Part shown: positions 17,716 to 26,499 of the stretch, piece by piece
Layout: each line of letters begins with the position of its first letter
How positions within the stretch are numbered: position 1 is the stretch's first letter
IMG/VR virus record: IMGVR_UViG_3300027791_000021
Span: 1-61,602 of that record
Source of the DNA: a virus
Strand: one strand, 5' to 3'
DNA length: 61,602 bases
Position numbers and translations under genes: made by a program
The notes under the pieces: model-generated
The model's database searches: none
Seen by the model: only the letters and a program-made list of their open reading frames with translations
Told to the model about the DNA's origin: nothing

Positions 17716-17915
17716 TATTCCCCTTTCAGTTGTCCACCTAAATCATTAACATATGCTTGCCTTGCTGTTTGTGCTATAGCTTGCTTATGCTTCCAATCTT
17801 CGATGTAAATATCGCATTTGTTAATTGCTACTACTATTGATTGTTGTTCTGGTGTCAATGCTGAAATATCATATGCCACCTCATCAAGAGTAATAGTTGG
17901 ATTTTCTTTGCTCAT
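17715..17915 (-). CDS. Small conserved phage protein
   Basis: The 66-residue acidic protein has the pattern ITLDEVAYDISALTPEQQSIV, which I recognise from small proteins found next to ribonucleotide reductase in marine phages. No catalytic motif is visible. It overlaps nrdB by 4 bases and abuts the GT8-like gene. Function is unknown. Confidence 0.6.
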   Translation of the reverse strand: MSKENPTITLDEVAYDISALTPEQQSIVVAINKCDIYIEDWKHKQAIAQTARQAYVNDLGGQLKGE

Positions 17916-18871
17916 TTAAATACGTCCTGCCAATTGCCTTGTGTACTCGCCTTAGCATACTCGGTAGCACGGTTTTCAAAAAAGTTGGTATGCTCAACTG
18001 CGTTGACTTGCATGTCAATCCAAGGTAAAGGATTATCTGTACTATGAAATATTTTCTTCATACCGATACCTAATAACCTTCTATCAGCAATATATCTAAT
18101 ATATTCCTTGACTTCTTTTGCTGTCAAATCTGGTATATCTGCTTTATCAAAACAAATATCAATAAAGTTATCTTCTAACTCTACTGTCTTTTCTGCAGCA
18201 CAGTATATTTCGTATTTTAACTTATCAGTCCATAACTCGGGATTTTCCGAAATGAATGTTCTGAATAGTTTTGACAAGCCATCTACATGCAAGGATTCAT
18301 CACGAATACTCCATGTAACAATTTGTCCCATTCCTTTCATTAAGTTATGTCTTGGGTAGTTAAGAAGAATAGCAAAACTACTAAATAGTTGTACTCCTTC
18401 TGTAAATGCGCTATACACCGCCATTGTTTTTGCCATATCATATGGAGTTTCCATACTGAAATCTTGTAGATATTCATGTTTCTCCATCATAGCATTGATA
18501 TCAAAAAACTCTTGGTACATATCTTCTGACTTACCAAGTGTCTCTAGTAGTAAAGAATACGCTTCTTGATGTACTGCTTCCATAGCAGCAAAACTAACAA
18601 GCATCATTCTTACTTCTGGTTGTTTAAATGTAGGCAAGTAGTGGTGGGCATATCCCCCACATACATCTACATCTGCCTGAGTGAAAAACTTAAAGATATT
18701 ATCTAACAATGTCCTTTCGCCTTCACTTAATTTTTCTTTATAATCCTTTATATCATCTTGTAAGGTTACTTCTTCTGGCAACCAATGCATTTGTTGTTGT
18801 TTTTTATAATTCTCAAATGCCCAAGGATATTGAAAAGGTTTATAGTATTCTCTTTCTTTTAATAAACTCAT
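17912..18871 (-). CDS. nrdB: Ribonucleotide reductase class I small subunit NrdB
   Basis: This 319-residue radical-generating subunit pairs with NrdA to make deoxynucleotides for phage DNA. All di-iron ligands are present: D67, E98, H101 (EAVHQEAY), E158, E192 and H195 (RDESLH). Their spacing (31, 3, then 34, 3) matches E. coli NrdB exactly. Tyr105 occupies the radical tyrosine position. It starts at the base next to the nrdA stop, so the two are tightly coupled, and it overlaps the downstream small gene. Confidence 0.95.
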   Translation of the reverse strand: MSLLKEREYYKPFQYPWAFENYKKQQQMHWLPEEVTLQDDIKDYKEKLSEGERTLLDNIFKFFTQADVDVCGGYAHHYLPTFKQPEVRMMLVSFAAMEAVHQEAYSLLLETLGKSEDMYQEFFDINAMMEKHEYLQDFSMETPYDMAKTMAVYSAFTEGVQLFSSFAILLNYPRHNLMKGMGQIVTWSIRDESLHVDGLSKLFRTFISENPELWTDKLKYEIYCAAEKTVELEDNFIDICFDKADIPDLTAKEVKEYIRYIADRRLLGIGMKKIFHSTDNPLPWIDMQVNAVEHTNFFENRATEYAKASTQGNWQDVFK

Positions 18872-20647
18872 TTATCCCTCGCAACTTAAACAGTCTGACT
18901 GTTCAAATATTATTTCTCGTTTAGCTTGATTAGATACATTATCAGCTCTACTGATAGCTTCACTTCTCAAGTAATACAATGTTTTTAAATTTTTCGCCCA
19001 TGCTAACATATGGACATTATGTAAATCGCCTTTGTTAACATCAGGTGGGAAAAATAGGTTTACGCTTTGTGACTGACAAATATATTCTTGTCTTGCACTT
19101 GCGTGTTCTACAATCCATGCTTGATTGATTTCTACGGCTGTTTTAAATACATCTTTTTCCCACTCATCGAGTATGTCAAGATGCTGTACACTACCTCTGT
19201 TTGCAACAATACTTTTCCAAGTGTCATTGTATACATCACTATGTCCTATTTTACTCATTAACAACCTGTCTAAAAATTTATTTTTTACTAAATTACTACC
19301 TGTTTTTGTTTTTTGAGTATAGGCATTTGCTCTATATGGTTCAATACTTGGACTTGTGTTTCCACAAATAATACTAGAACTAGCGTTAGGGGCGATTGCT
19401 AATAGATGAGCGTTCCTCACAGAACAAGTATCATCATCTGGGCAAGCTCCACGCTCAACAGCTAGTATTCTAGTCGTTTCTTCTGCTTTACTTTTTATAT
19501 ATTGGAACATCTCAGAATTAGCCCCTGTTGCCATTGGGTTGTCAAAAGGTATATCATTCTTCTGCAAATACGCATGAAAGCCCATAGCACCAAGTCCAAT
19601 ACTCCTCTCCCTTTGAGCACTAAACTTAGCTTTTTCTAATTGTTCAGGAGCATTTTGAATAAAGTATTCAAGTACATTATCTAACATTCTTACCAAATCT
19701 GGTATAAATGCAGGTACTGCTTTCCACTCGTCATAATACTCCAGATTAACACTAGATAGACAACAAACGGCTGTTCTTTCTTCGTTTGTAGCGAGTGTTA
19801 TTTCCGAACACAGATTACTGTGATGTACTTTTAAACCTTTCTTTTTCTGAAAGTCGGGCAAATCTTTGTTCACCGCATCTTCAAACATTAAGTAAGGCTC
19901 TCCAGTTTCCATTCTATTTTGAAGTATTTTAACCCATAACGCTCTCGCAGATACAGTTTTCTTTACTTCAAAGGAATGAGGATCTGTAAGATCCCAGCTA
20001 TCGTCAAAATCAGGATACTTTGAAGCGGAGTGAATAAGCTCCATAAAAGCATCAGGAACAACGACAGCGTGATGGATATTAGTACACTTACGGTTAGTAT
20101 CGCCACCAGTAGGCTTCCGTACATCTAAAAATTCCTCTATTTCGGGGTGACTCATATGTAGATAACCTGCGTAACTGCCCCGTCTAGTTACTCCTTGAGA
20201 AAAAGCCAGCATTTCTGCGTCTACTACCTTTACAAAAGGTATTACTCCTGTACTCTCACTTCCTTTAGAAGTTTTAGAGCCAGATGCACGAACATCGTTC
20301 CAACTGCCTCCAATACCTCCTCCAAAAGAAGATAAGAAAGCATTTTCTACAAAATGACCTGTTATACCTTCTCTGCTATCTTCTACATAATTTAAAAAGC
20401 AACTAATAGGTAATCCCCTTTTAGTTCCTCCATTTGATAATACTGGCGTAGAAAACATAAACCAATGTTTGCTAACATAGTCATACAATCTTTGCGCGTG
20501 TTCATCATCGTCTGCAAAAGCTACGGCAGCTCTAGCAAAAGCTTCTTGAGGTGAAGTTTCATCACCTACCATATATCTGTCCTTTAGAGTTGCTTTCGCA
20601 AAATCATCTAAAAGGCTATCTCTACTGTAATCTATCTTCACTGACAT
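18872..20647 (-). CDS. nrdA: Ribonucleotide reductase class I large subunit NrdA
   Basis: This 591-residue catalytic subunit is short because it lacks the N-terminal ATP-cone used for activity control in longer homologues. Cys83 (PISCFL), the N278-C280-E282 active-site triad (SNLCSEI) and a further Cys at 295/296 (AVCCLS) form the catalytic set. The C-terminal swinging pair is C586/C589 (DCLSCEG), which would be reduced by a glutaredoxin or thioredoxin; a phage glutaredoxin is encoded upstream in the same operon. Loss of the cone suggests dATP feedback is bypassed. Confidence 0.95.
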   Translation of the reverse strand: MSVKIDYSRDSLLDDFAKATLKDRYMVGDETSPQEAFARAAVAFADDDEHAQRLYDYVSKHWFMFSTPVLSNGGTKRGLPISCFLNYVEDSREGITGHFVENAFLSSFGGGIGGSWNDVRASGSKTSKGSESTGVIPFVKVVDAEMLAFSQGVTRRGSYAGYLHMSHPEIEEFLDVRKPTGGDTNRKCTNIHHAVVVPDAFMELIHSASKYPDFDDSWDLTDPHSFEVKKTVSARALWVKILQNRMETGEPYLMFEDAVNKDLPDFQKKKGLKVHHSNLCSEITLATNEERTAVCCLSSVNLEYYDEWKAVPAFIPDLVRMLDNVLEYFIQNAPEQLEKAKFSAQRERSIGLGAMGFHAYLQKNDIPFDNPMATGANSEMFQYIKSKAEETTRILAVERGACPDDDTCSVRNAHLLAIAPNASSSIICGNTSPSIEPYRANAYTQKTKTGSNLVKNKFLDRLLMSKIGHSDVYNDTWKSIVANRGSVQHLDILDEWEKDVFKTAVEINQAWIVEHASARQEYICQSQSVNLFFPPDVNKGDLHNVHMLAWAKNLKTLYYLRSEAISRADNVSNQAKREIIFEQSDCLSCEG

Positions 20648-21482
20648 AATTCTCCACTAATTGTATAATCTCTTTTGAGTTGCCGAGCACTGCTCCGTCA
20701 ACATCATATGTTAAATCCATGAGTTTAATTCCTACTTCAAGTCCTTCATTTCCAAACTCATTTAAGTTTTGAATGAATTTATATTTTCCCTCGACAGGTA
20801 AACTCGCCATGATATCAAAAATATCTCCATATTGTTGAATAATTTGGGTAGCCCTCTTTGGACCAATCCCATCAACACCTGGAACGTTATCTCCTTTGTC
20901 CCCTGTTAAGCACTTATAAGTTAAGAAGTACTCAGGATCAAAATCATAATGCTCATCCCAATTATGAAGGGTTGTTTCTTTTCTAGTGACTGTTGAAAAT
21001 CTACTTATATGTTCATCAATAAGTAAATCCCAGTCTCTATCCGATGAAATCATCCAGATATTATCAATACCTAGATTTTCTCTGTTTTGACAGATAAGAG
21101 CAGCTATATCATCAGCCTCTACTCCTGCGTATTTAAGCGTAAGATATCCCTTGTGCTTAAGTCCACTCATTGTATTTTGAAACTCGGCTAAGAATTCTTG
21201 GAACTCTTGTTCTTCTTTCTCAGTCTGTTCTTTGTATCTCTCTTTTCTGTTTGCTTTGTATTCGGGGTAGATTTCTTTACGGTAGTTACTTCCGCCATCC
21301 CCTAAGACTACTATCTCTCCGCAGTCATAAGACTTTGCCAATGATTGTACTGTTCTAATATAATCATGTTCAAAGTCATTTTTGCCCTGATGTTTCCATC
21401 TGAACGCCAAGTTGAGTCCATCAACTATTAATAAGTTCCCATTCGGGATCGACTCTCCATGGCTCGTAAATTTTATCGCCAT
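20622..21482 (-). CDS. 5'-3' flap exonuclease
   Basis: The 286-residue protein has the metal-binding and helical motifs of the FEN / PolI N-terminal nuclease family: LLIVDGLNLAF, GVEADDIAALI, SSDRDWDLL and GDKGDNVPGVDGIGPKRA (helix-3-turn-helix). It would remove RNA primers and process flaps, complementing the phage DNA polymerase, which has no 5' nuclease domain of its own. It overlaps both nrdA (26 bases) and the upstream nuclease gene (62 bases). The first 14 residues come from that overlap. Confidence 0.9.
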   Translation of the reverse strand: MAIKFTSHGESIPNGNLLIVDGLNLAFRWKHQGKNDFEHDYIRTVQSLAKSYDCGEIVVLGDGGSNYRKEIYPEYKANRKERYKEQTEKEEQEFQEFLAEFQNTMSGLKHKGYLTLKYAGVEADDIAALICQNRENLGIDNIWMISSDRDWDLLIDEHISRFSTVTRKETTLHNWDEHYDFDPEYFLTYKCLTGDKGDNVPGVDGIGPKRATQIIQQYGDIFDIMASLPVEGKYKFIQNLNEFGNEGLEVGIKLMDLTYDVDGAVLGNSKEIIQLVENYVSEDRLQ

Positions 21483-21909
21483 TTGTAAACTTTAACTCCT
21501 GTGTTTCTAAAAATTGTTCGGCAAAGGTGACATAGCACCCCAACCAGTTTATGTACATATGTTTTTTGTAACATGGCTTTCTTGTCGTTGCCACGTACCA
21601 TTGTGAATGATTCTCCTTAAAAATGAGGAGAGGTTCTTGGTTCATCTCTGTTGCCTGTCTGCACAGCTTAGACCACCAACCCACAAAGGTGTTACTCTTT
21701 TGAGTAAAAATTTTATGATTAAATGCCATATCTTTATAGAATTTAACCTCTATTGTAAAAAGATTAACTTTATGTTCTACCATTAAGTCTCCTTTTATCT
21801 TGCCGGAACCAGAGCCAGGAGTCTGTATAAACTCCTCGCCTATGATTCTTTTTAGCATTTCTGCTACACGTATTTCTGCATCATGACCTTTTCTTCTAGA
21901 ATTAACCAT
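21421..21909 (-). CDS. Hjc-like Holliday junction resolvase / PD-(D/E)XK nuclease
   Basis: The 162-residue protein begins RKGHDAEIRVAEMLKR, then TPGSGSGKIKGDLMV and EVKFYK. This is the E...D...ExK arrangement of Hjc-type PD-(D/E)XK nucleases. It probably resolves branched replication and recombination intermediates before packaging. It sits between glutaredoxin and the flap exonuclease in the replication operon and overlaps both. Confidence 0.65.
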   Translation of the reverse strand: MVNSRRKGHDAEIRVAEMLKRIIGEEFIQTPGSGSGKIKGDLMVEHKVNLFTIEVKFYKDMAFNHKIFTQKSNTFVGWWSKLCRQATEMNQEPLLIFKENHSQWYVATTRKPCYKKHMYINWLGCYVTFAEQFLETQELKFTNGDKIYEPWRVDPEWELINS

Positions 21910-22132
21910 CTAATAAAGCCTTGAGTTCCATGAATCCGCCTATCTTTTCTCCGTCTACAATAATCTGAGGAAACGTTCTTGCAGTAGGAAATAGTTCCCT
22001 AACTTCTGTTGGTTTAAAACCATCTCCCATCATTTTATATATTGTTTCGTCTACCTTTGGGTGAGACTCCGCTAATTTTTTTGCTTGTACACAATATGTA
22101 CAATTTGGTATACTGTAAATTACTACTTGCAT
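21902..22132 (-). CDS. Glutaredoxin
   Basis: The 76-residue protein has the active site CTYC (Cys11/Cys14), the cis-Pro segment RTFPQI and the GG turn near the end, the classic glutaredoxin set. It likely reduces the C-terminal cysteines of phage NrdA, encoded downstream in the same operon. It is the first gene after promoter P2 and has the ribosome site AAAGGA. Confidence 0.92.
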   Translation of the reverse strand: MQVVIYSIPNCTYCVQAKKLAESHPKVDETIYKMMGDGFKPTEVRELFPTARTFPQIIVDGEKIGGFMELKALLDG

Positions 22133-22154
22133 GTTGTTTCCTTTTGTATGATAT

Positions 22155-22190
22155 ATTATAACAAATATTTAATTCCTTGTCAAGATTTAA
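22155..22190 (-). promoter_or_regulatory. Promoter P2 for the Grx-nuclease-nrdAB operon
   Basis: On the minus strand TTGACA is at 22183-22178 and TATAAT at 22160-22155, with 17 bp between them. TGT before TATAAT gives an extended -10. The upstream block is poorly conserved (AATC instead of AGTTC), so this is the most divergent member of the set. The predicted leader is about 16 bases and contains AAAGGA. Confidence 0.8.
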
Positions 22191-22191
22191 A

Positions 22192-23997
22192 TTATCCTTC
22201 GAGGTAACTAATATTATCTTCTTTTATAATTTCTATTTTCTCTAGTAATGGATGAGTCCAACCGTGTGATACCATATAAGTATTTAAATTTTCCTCTTTC
22301 AATAAAACTTCCACTACCTTTTCTTTACCAACTTCGTCTAAGGCTTGGTTTACCTCGTCTAAGAATAGAACATTTATTTGACTTCTACTTATAGATGCCA
22401 TTAACTTTCTTATTGCAACTAATGTGGCTATGTTGACTCTAGCTAACTCACCGCTAGACAGAGCAAGAATATCAATAATATTGCCATTATCCGAAACTTC
22501 CACATTTAATTTATCATTCTCCACTACAAAATTAATACTAAATCTGCCATCACTAAATTCTGCTAGATACTCATTTGTTAGTAACTCTAGTTCTTTTACT
22601 AATGATTCTATTTTATAGGCAAGTAATCCGTTGGTACTGAAAGCCTTTTTGAGAGTTTCAAGAATCGCCAGTTGGCTTTCCGCTCCCCTAAGACTAGACT
22701 TACTATCATCAAGTTCTGATTGAAATTGTTGAGTTTGTTCCAATATGATTCCAACTCTTGTGTTGTGACGCTCTCTCTTTTCGTTTTCATCTATAACCTC
22801 TTGAAGAGACGACCTACTATTGGTAATCTTTTGACGAAGGTTTTGAATTTGCTCTGCGATGTAGTCGGCATCCACTGCTCTTGTCGCGAGCTCATGGTCA
22901 ATAGACCTGAAGACTTGTTCCCACTCTTCAATTCCTTTGGTTGCGTTCCTATATATTTTGTTTGCATTTTGTATCTCGCTTAATTCTGCTTTCTTTTCTA
23001 AATAAGTAAGCTTTGCTGTTTTTACAGCTTCTTTGTGCATCTCTACTTTATCATCACTAAGAGAAGTCTCTATGTCCTGACCACAAGTAGGGCACTGTCC
23101 AGTTTCATTTTCATACTGGAGTATCTGTTTTTCATGATGACTAACTGTAAAATTAGTTTCTCCTATTTCTCTTTCTAATTGTGAAGTATCTTGTGCTTTT
23201 GGACAAGTTTGTAAATCTTCTTTATACTGCTCTAAAGGTATGCTTTTTAGCTGCTCTTTGAGTGTTTCATTAAGATTTATTTTTTTATTCTTCTGAGAGA
23301 TATTTTCAAATTCTAATTGTAAAGAACGTAATTCTTCTTCGTCTACTTCATTAATATTTGGTAAAATTAACTTTTCCAAGATACTAGTATCTTCTAAAAT
23401 ATTGTCATCGAGCCATTTCTGAATTGTTGCAAGTTTCGCATTGGTACCTGTAATTTCATTTGCTTGTACACGTACGGCTTCTTTAAAAATCTCAAAGTAT
23501 GAAACATACTCGTCTAGTTTTAAAAGGTCGATTAAGAACTTCTTCCTATTTGTATCGGTAGCTGTCAAAAACTGCAATGACGCATTAGTATTTTGGTACA
23601 CTAATTGTGAAAAGGTTTTAAAATCAATACCCAATACTTCACCCAATGTCTTATAAGTATTAGACGCTGTGTGTGAGCTTATATCTTCACCATTCTTTGT
23701 TAGTTTACACTTAAGTGCAGCACGACGCATAACATCGATGCAATACTCCTCATCATCTACTGAAAAAGATAGAGATATATTATAACCACTATTAATATAA
23801 CGATTTGCAATATCTGCTTTCTTAACATTTTTACTATTTTTATTAAATAATACTTCCTCTAATATGAGAGGGATTGAACTTTTACCAACGCCATTTGTGC
23901 CTACAAGTTGTGTAAGAGTGGCGTTATCTAAATCAAGCTCATTACCTTCTCCATATGAAAAGCAATTATCCCACTTCAGCTTCTTTAGAATAATCAT
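22192..23997 (-). CDS. SbcC/gp46-like recombination ATPase
   Basis: The 601-residue SMC-like ATPase has Walker A GTNGVGKSS at residues 33-41, long coiled coils, a zinc hook CPTCGQ near residue 300, the signature LSSGEL at 513-518 and Walker B INVLFLDE at 541-548. With the SbcD-like nuclease encoded just upstream (32-base overlap) it forms a Rad50/Mre11-type complex that resects DNA ends for recombination-dependent replication and may degrade host DNA. It is shorter than bacterial SbcC and close to T4 gp46 in size. Confidence 0.93.
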   Translation of the reverse strand: MIILKKLKWDNCFSYGEGNELDLDNATLTQLVGTNGVGKSSIPLILEEVLFNKNSKNVKKADIANRYINSGYNISLSFSVDDEEYCIDVMRRAALKCKLTKNGEDISSHTASNTYKTLGEVLGIDFKTFSQLVYQNTNASLQFLTATDTNRKKFLIDLLKLDEYVSYFEIFKEAVRVQANEITGTNAKLATIQKWLDDNILEDTSILEKLILPNINEVDEEELRSLQLEFENISQKNKKINLNETLKEQLKSIPLEQYKEDLQTCPKAQDTSQLEREIGETNFTVSHHEKQILQYENETGQCPTCGQDIETSLSDDKVEMHKEAVKTAKLTYLEKKAELSEIQNANKIYRNATKGIEEWEQVFRSIDHELATRAVDADYIAEQIQNLRQKITNSRSSLQEVIDENEKRERHNTRVGIILEQTQQFQSELDDSKSSLRGAESQLAILETLKKAFSTNGLLAYKIESLVKELELLTNEYLAEFSDGRFSINFVVENDKLNVEVSDNGNIIDILALSSGELARVNIATLVAIRKLMASISRSQINVLFLDEVNQALDEVGKEKVVEVLLKEENLNTYMVSHGWTHPLLEKIEIIKEDNISYLEG

Positions 23998-24916
23998 TAA
24001 AAACTCCTATAATATTTGGTACTTTTGATTCGTCCAGACTTAAAATTTCTTGAAGATACATTATTAGTTCTTCTGAAATTGTCATATCTTGATGTAAATT
24101 AAGAGTTGCTTCCATCTCTCGTCTTACAACTTTTTTATCAAGTAGTTCAGTATTCTTAACTTTAGCTAAGTCTTGAACATCCCCTTCTAATTCATATATA
24201 GTATGGTGAAATTCGGTCTGAACCATATCCTCTGGGTTACTAGTATTGGTACGAATGAGTTGTGGTAAATCAAATCTACCCCACTTCCAATCTGTACCTT
24301 CTATTAGTAGATACCCCGTTTGGACCTGATTTCTATGAAATGATGTTGTCATTGGACTGCCTGGGTACACAATATTTCTTTGAGTATTCTCGTGAGCATG
24401 TAAATCTCCAGCAAACACAACTTTAAACTTATCAAATCTTTCTAAATCTACTTCTGGTACTACATGAGGTGGTATTTCTCCACGAACATGAGTGTATAAA
24501 ATCTCTGCATCAATATTTTCTATTGCATCTTTTCTATGTAAGTCTGCGTAAGGTAATATTGCCCAGTTATCTTCGTAATATGTAGTGTCAATAACTTCCA
24601 CTAAGGGATTGATACTACTTGTAACTTTCTTCAAATTACTGAAAAAAGTTTTGTTCTTTCGGGTTGCTTCATGGTTTCCGTCATAAATGATTGTTCTTAC
24701 ATTAACTTTCTTTATAAAATCAAAGTATAAAGTTAACTCATCCATGCTAGGGACTCGATCAAACAAGTCCCCACCAATGATGTGTAAGTCACAATTATTT
24801 TCCGCAATAACTTCCTCTATCTGTTCAAAGAACATATTGTAGCGAGCACAAGCCCATGCTACAGGTACATTTTTCTGACCTAACTTAATATGCCAGTCTG
24901 CGGTAAATAATATCAT
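23966..24916 (-). CDS. SbcD/gp47-like nuclease
   Basis: Started at 24916, where ATG overlaps the peroxiredoxin stop as ATGA, the protein is 316 residues and begins MILFTADWHIKLG. Metallophosphatase motifs follow in order: DWH, GGDLFDR, YDGNHE, YTHV and GDLHAHE. This is the Mre11/SbcD nuclease that works with the SbcC-like ATPase downstream. An upstream in-frame ATG adds nine residues within the peroxiredoxin gene and is less likely. Confidence 0.92.
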   Translation of the reverse strand: MILFTADWHIKLGQKNVPVAWACARYNMFFEQIEEVIAENNCDLHIIGGDLFDRVPSMDELTLYFDFIKKVNVRTIIYDGNHEATRKNKTFFSNLKKVTSSINPLVEVIDTTYYEDNWAILPYADLHRKDAIENIDAEILYTHVRGEIPPHVVPEVDLERFDKFKVVFAGDLHAHENTQRNIVYPGSPMTTSFHRNQVQTGYLLIEGTDWKWGRFDLPQLIRTNTSNPEDMVQTEFHHTIYELEGDVQDLAKVKNTELLDKKVVRREMEATLNLHQDMTISEELIMYLQEILSLDESKVPNIIGVFNDYSKEAEVG

Positions 24917-25434
24917 CCTACGAAATCCTCTCCAGGTTGCCATTCACATCCTGTAAGTCCACCAGCTTTTAAAGCTTGTAGTGTTCTAAGAACTTCTTGA
25001 GCATTTCTGCCTGTGTCAAGTGCGTTTACACTTACATGTTGCACAATATCATTTCTATCAATGATATATGTAGCTCTATAACAAACACCTTCATCCTCAT
25101 CTACTATTCCTAGTTTAGAAGATAACCCTAGTCCGCAATCAGCAGCTAGGGAGTGATGTATGCCATCTATAAGTTTATTAGTTTGTTTCCAAGCTAGTTT
25201 ACAAAACTCATTATCGCCACTTATACCTATTACATTAGCATCATCTACTAATATATCCATCCCCAAGATTTCTGTTGGGCATATAAAGGTAAAGTCTTTT
25301 GGGTAGAAATAGATAACTGTGAAATCATGTTTTAATGGCTCGTAGTGTTCAGTAACTGAAACGTCTACAAACTCATTATTTTCATCCACACCCTTCAAAT
25401 TAAAATGAGGGAATCTTTCTCCTACTCCGATCAT
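24913..25434 (-). CDS. Peroxiredoxin (AhpC/TSA family)
   Basis: The 173-residue protein has the peroxidatic motif YPKDFTFICPTE with Cys52 and a second cysteine near the end (TGCEWQPGEDF, Cys163) that could act as resolving residue. It reduces peroxides at the expense of thiols. Such a complete enzyme is an unusual phage cargo gene. It lies between the ssDNA-binding protein and SbcD, coupled to both by 4-base overlaps, so it is expressed with replication proteins. It may protect the infected cell, or iron enzymes such as NrdB, from oxidative damage. Confidence 0.92.
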   Translation of the reverse strand: MIGVGERFPHFNLKGVDENNEFVDVSVTEHYEPLKHDFTVIYFYPKDFTFICPTEILGMDILVDDANVIGISGDNEFCKLAWKQTNKLIDGIHHSLAADCGLGLSSKLGIVDEDEGVCYRATYIIDRNDIVQHVSVNALDTGRNAQEVLRTLQALKAGGLTGCEWQPGEDFVG

Positions 25435-26060
25435 GATACGTCGAATTCTGAGTCTACAGTCTCCGCAGCACCGTCTTGATTATTAATTCTTCTAAGTAGT
25501 TCCAACTGAGCATCTGCTGTTGGTCTTGAAAGAACATCATCCATAGATTTAAGGTCTGCGACTAAAGCTTTTTCTTCGTCGTTTAATTCACGATTTTTGC
25601 ACTTTAAAACTTGAAGCTGGTATTCCACGTTAAATACTTGTGGTCCAGTTTTCTTTCTTTTAAAATTAATGTCATAACCTGTTACTGGGTCTGTTGGATC
25701 ACCTAAGTCTTCCATAGCCACAATAATTTGGTCAAACAATTTTCTTTTAAGATTCAATACTTTAACTGACATATCTGAATAATCTATACATTGGACCGCA
25801 TAAGACCAGCCACACTTTAAGTCTGGGTAGAAGTCTTTTACATGGTCGTGTTCGATATTGTTAAAGGTCTCAGAATTTCTGTCGAATGACAAACATTCCA
25901 TAGGAATATTCTTGTTATTCTCACCTTTAATCCAGTAGACATATCTAGGTAATAAATCGCCCACTAGTCTTACCTTGTGGTCTTCTTTATCAGCGTAGTT
26001 ATAAGTTGATATTTTATCTTTTTGGGCTGAGCCCTTGGTTACATTAAAGCCTATTGCCAT
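25431..26060 (-). CDS. Single-stranded DNA-binding protein (gp32-like)
   Basis: The 209-residue protein has HKVRLVGDLLPRYVYWIKG and a C-terminal acidic end (ETVDSEFDV). The layout matches gp32-like phage SSBs, in which an acidic tail contacts replication partners. The central Lys/Arg/aromatic-rich region fits ssDNA contact. It lies in an operon with SbcC/D, downstream of the strong promoter P3. Identification is by overall resemblance rather than a single diagnostic motif. Confidence 0.65.
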   Translation of the reverse strand: MAIGFNVTKGSAQKDKISTYNYADKEDHKVRLVGDLLPRYVYWIKGENNKNIPMECLSFDRNSETFNNIEHDHVKDFYPDLKCGWSYAVQCIDYSDMSVKVLNLKRKLFDQIIVAMEDLGDPTDPVTGYDINFKRKKTGPQVFNVEYQLQVLKCKNRELNDEEKALVADLKSMDDVLSRPTADAQLELLRRINNQDGAAETVDSEFDVS

Positions 26061-26072
26061 AATTTTTCTCCG

Positions 26073-26459
26073 TTATATTGTCTCCTCAAACATAAAGTGA
26101 ATCCTGCCATCCTTTACATCGAGCAGTCTGTTTTTAGTTATAATTTCTTCTGACACTGGTAGCATCAGAAGATCTAGTGTGGAGTCTTTGGTTTGCCTAT
26201 ACTCATAGTAACTGCGGAACGATGCGACTCCTGCATATTCCACTACTTCTTTATCTGAGTAGCTGCGACCGACATTCAATAATTTCTCAGGATTCAAGAG
26301 AAACGATTGACCGCCATAGTAGTGTTCATAAAATTTAAACACTCGGTCATTATAGTTTTTTGGTGTGAGTTTAAAAGTAATAATTCGCAGGATTGTGATA
26401 GTATCTAACACATTTCCTTTGCTTACTTTAAGTATTTCATTCCAATTAAATAATAACAT
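26073..26459 (-). CDS. Conserved phage protein of unknown function
   Basis: The 128-residue protein starts MLLFNWNEILKVSKGN and contains YYGGQSFLLNPEKLL and SFRSYYEYRQT. I recognise this pattern from a conserved cyanophage hypothetical family whose N-terminus also begins with FxWNxILK, so the start is probably correct. The ATG follows the -10 box of promoter P3 with no gap. A transcript from P3 would therefore begin inside the gene, and its full-length product must come from read-through of the upstream operon. Confidence 0.65.
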   Translation of the reverse strand: MLLFNWNEILKVSKGNVLDTITILRIITFKLTPKNYNDRVFKFYEHYYGGQSFLLNPEKLLNVGRSYSDKEVVEYAGVASFRSYYEYRQTKDSTLDLLMLPVSEEIITKNRLLDVKDGRIHFMFEETI

Positions 26460-26499
26460 ATTATATCAAATTTATAAGATTCTGTCAAGAACTATTTTT
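26460..26499 (-). promoter_or_regulatory. Promoter P3 (SSB/recombination operon)
   Basis: On the minus strand TTGACA is at 26488-26483 and TATAAT at 26465-26460 (17 bp, TGA extended -10). The upstream block AAAAATAGTTC is intact, and its TAG at 26494-26492 is the stop codon of the preceding glycosyltransferase gene. The ATG at 26459 directly abuts the -10 box. Confidence 0.88.
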
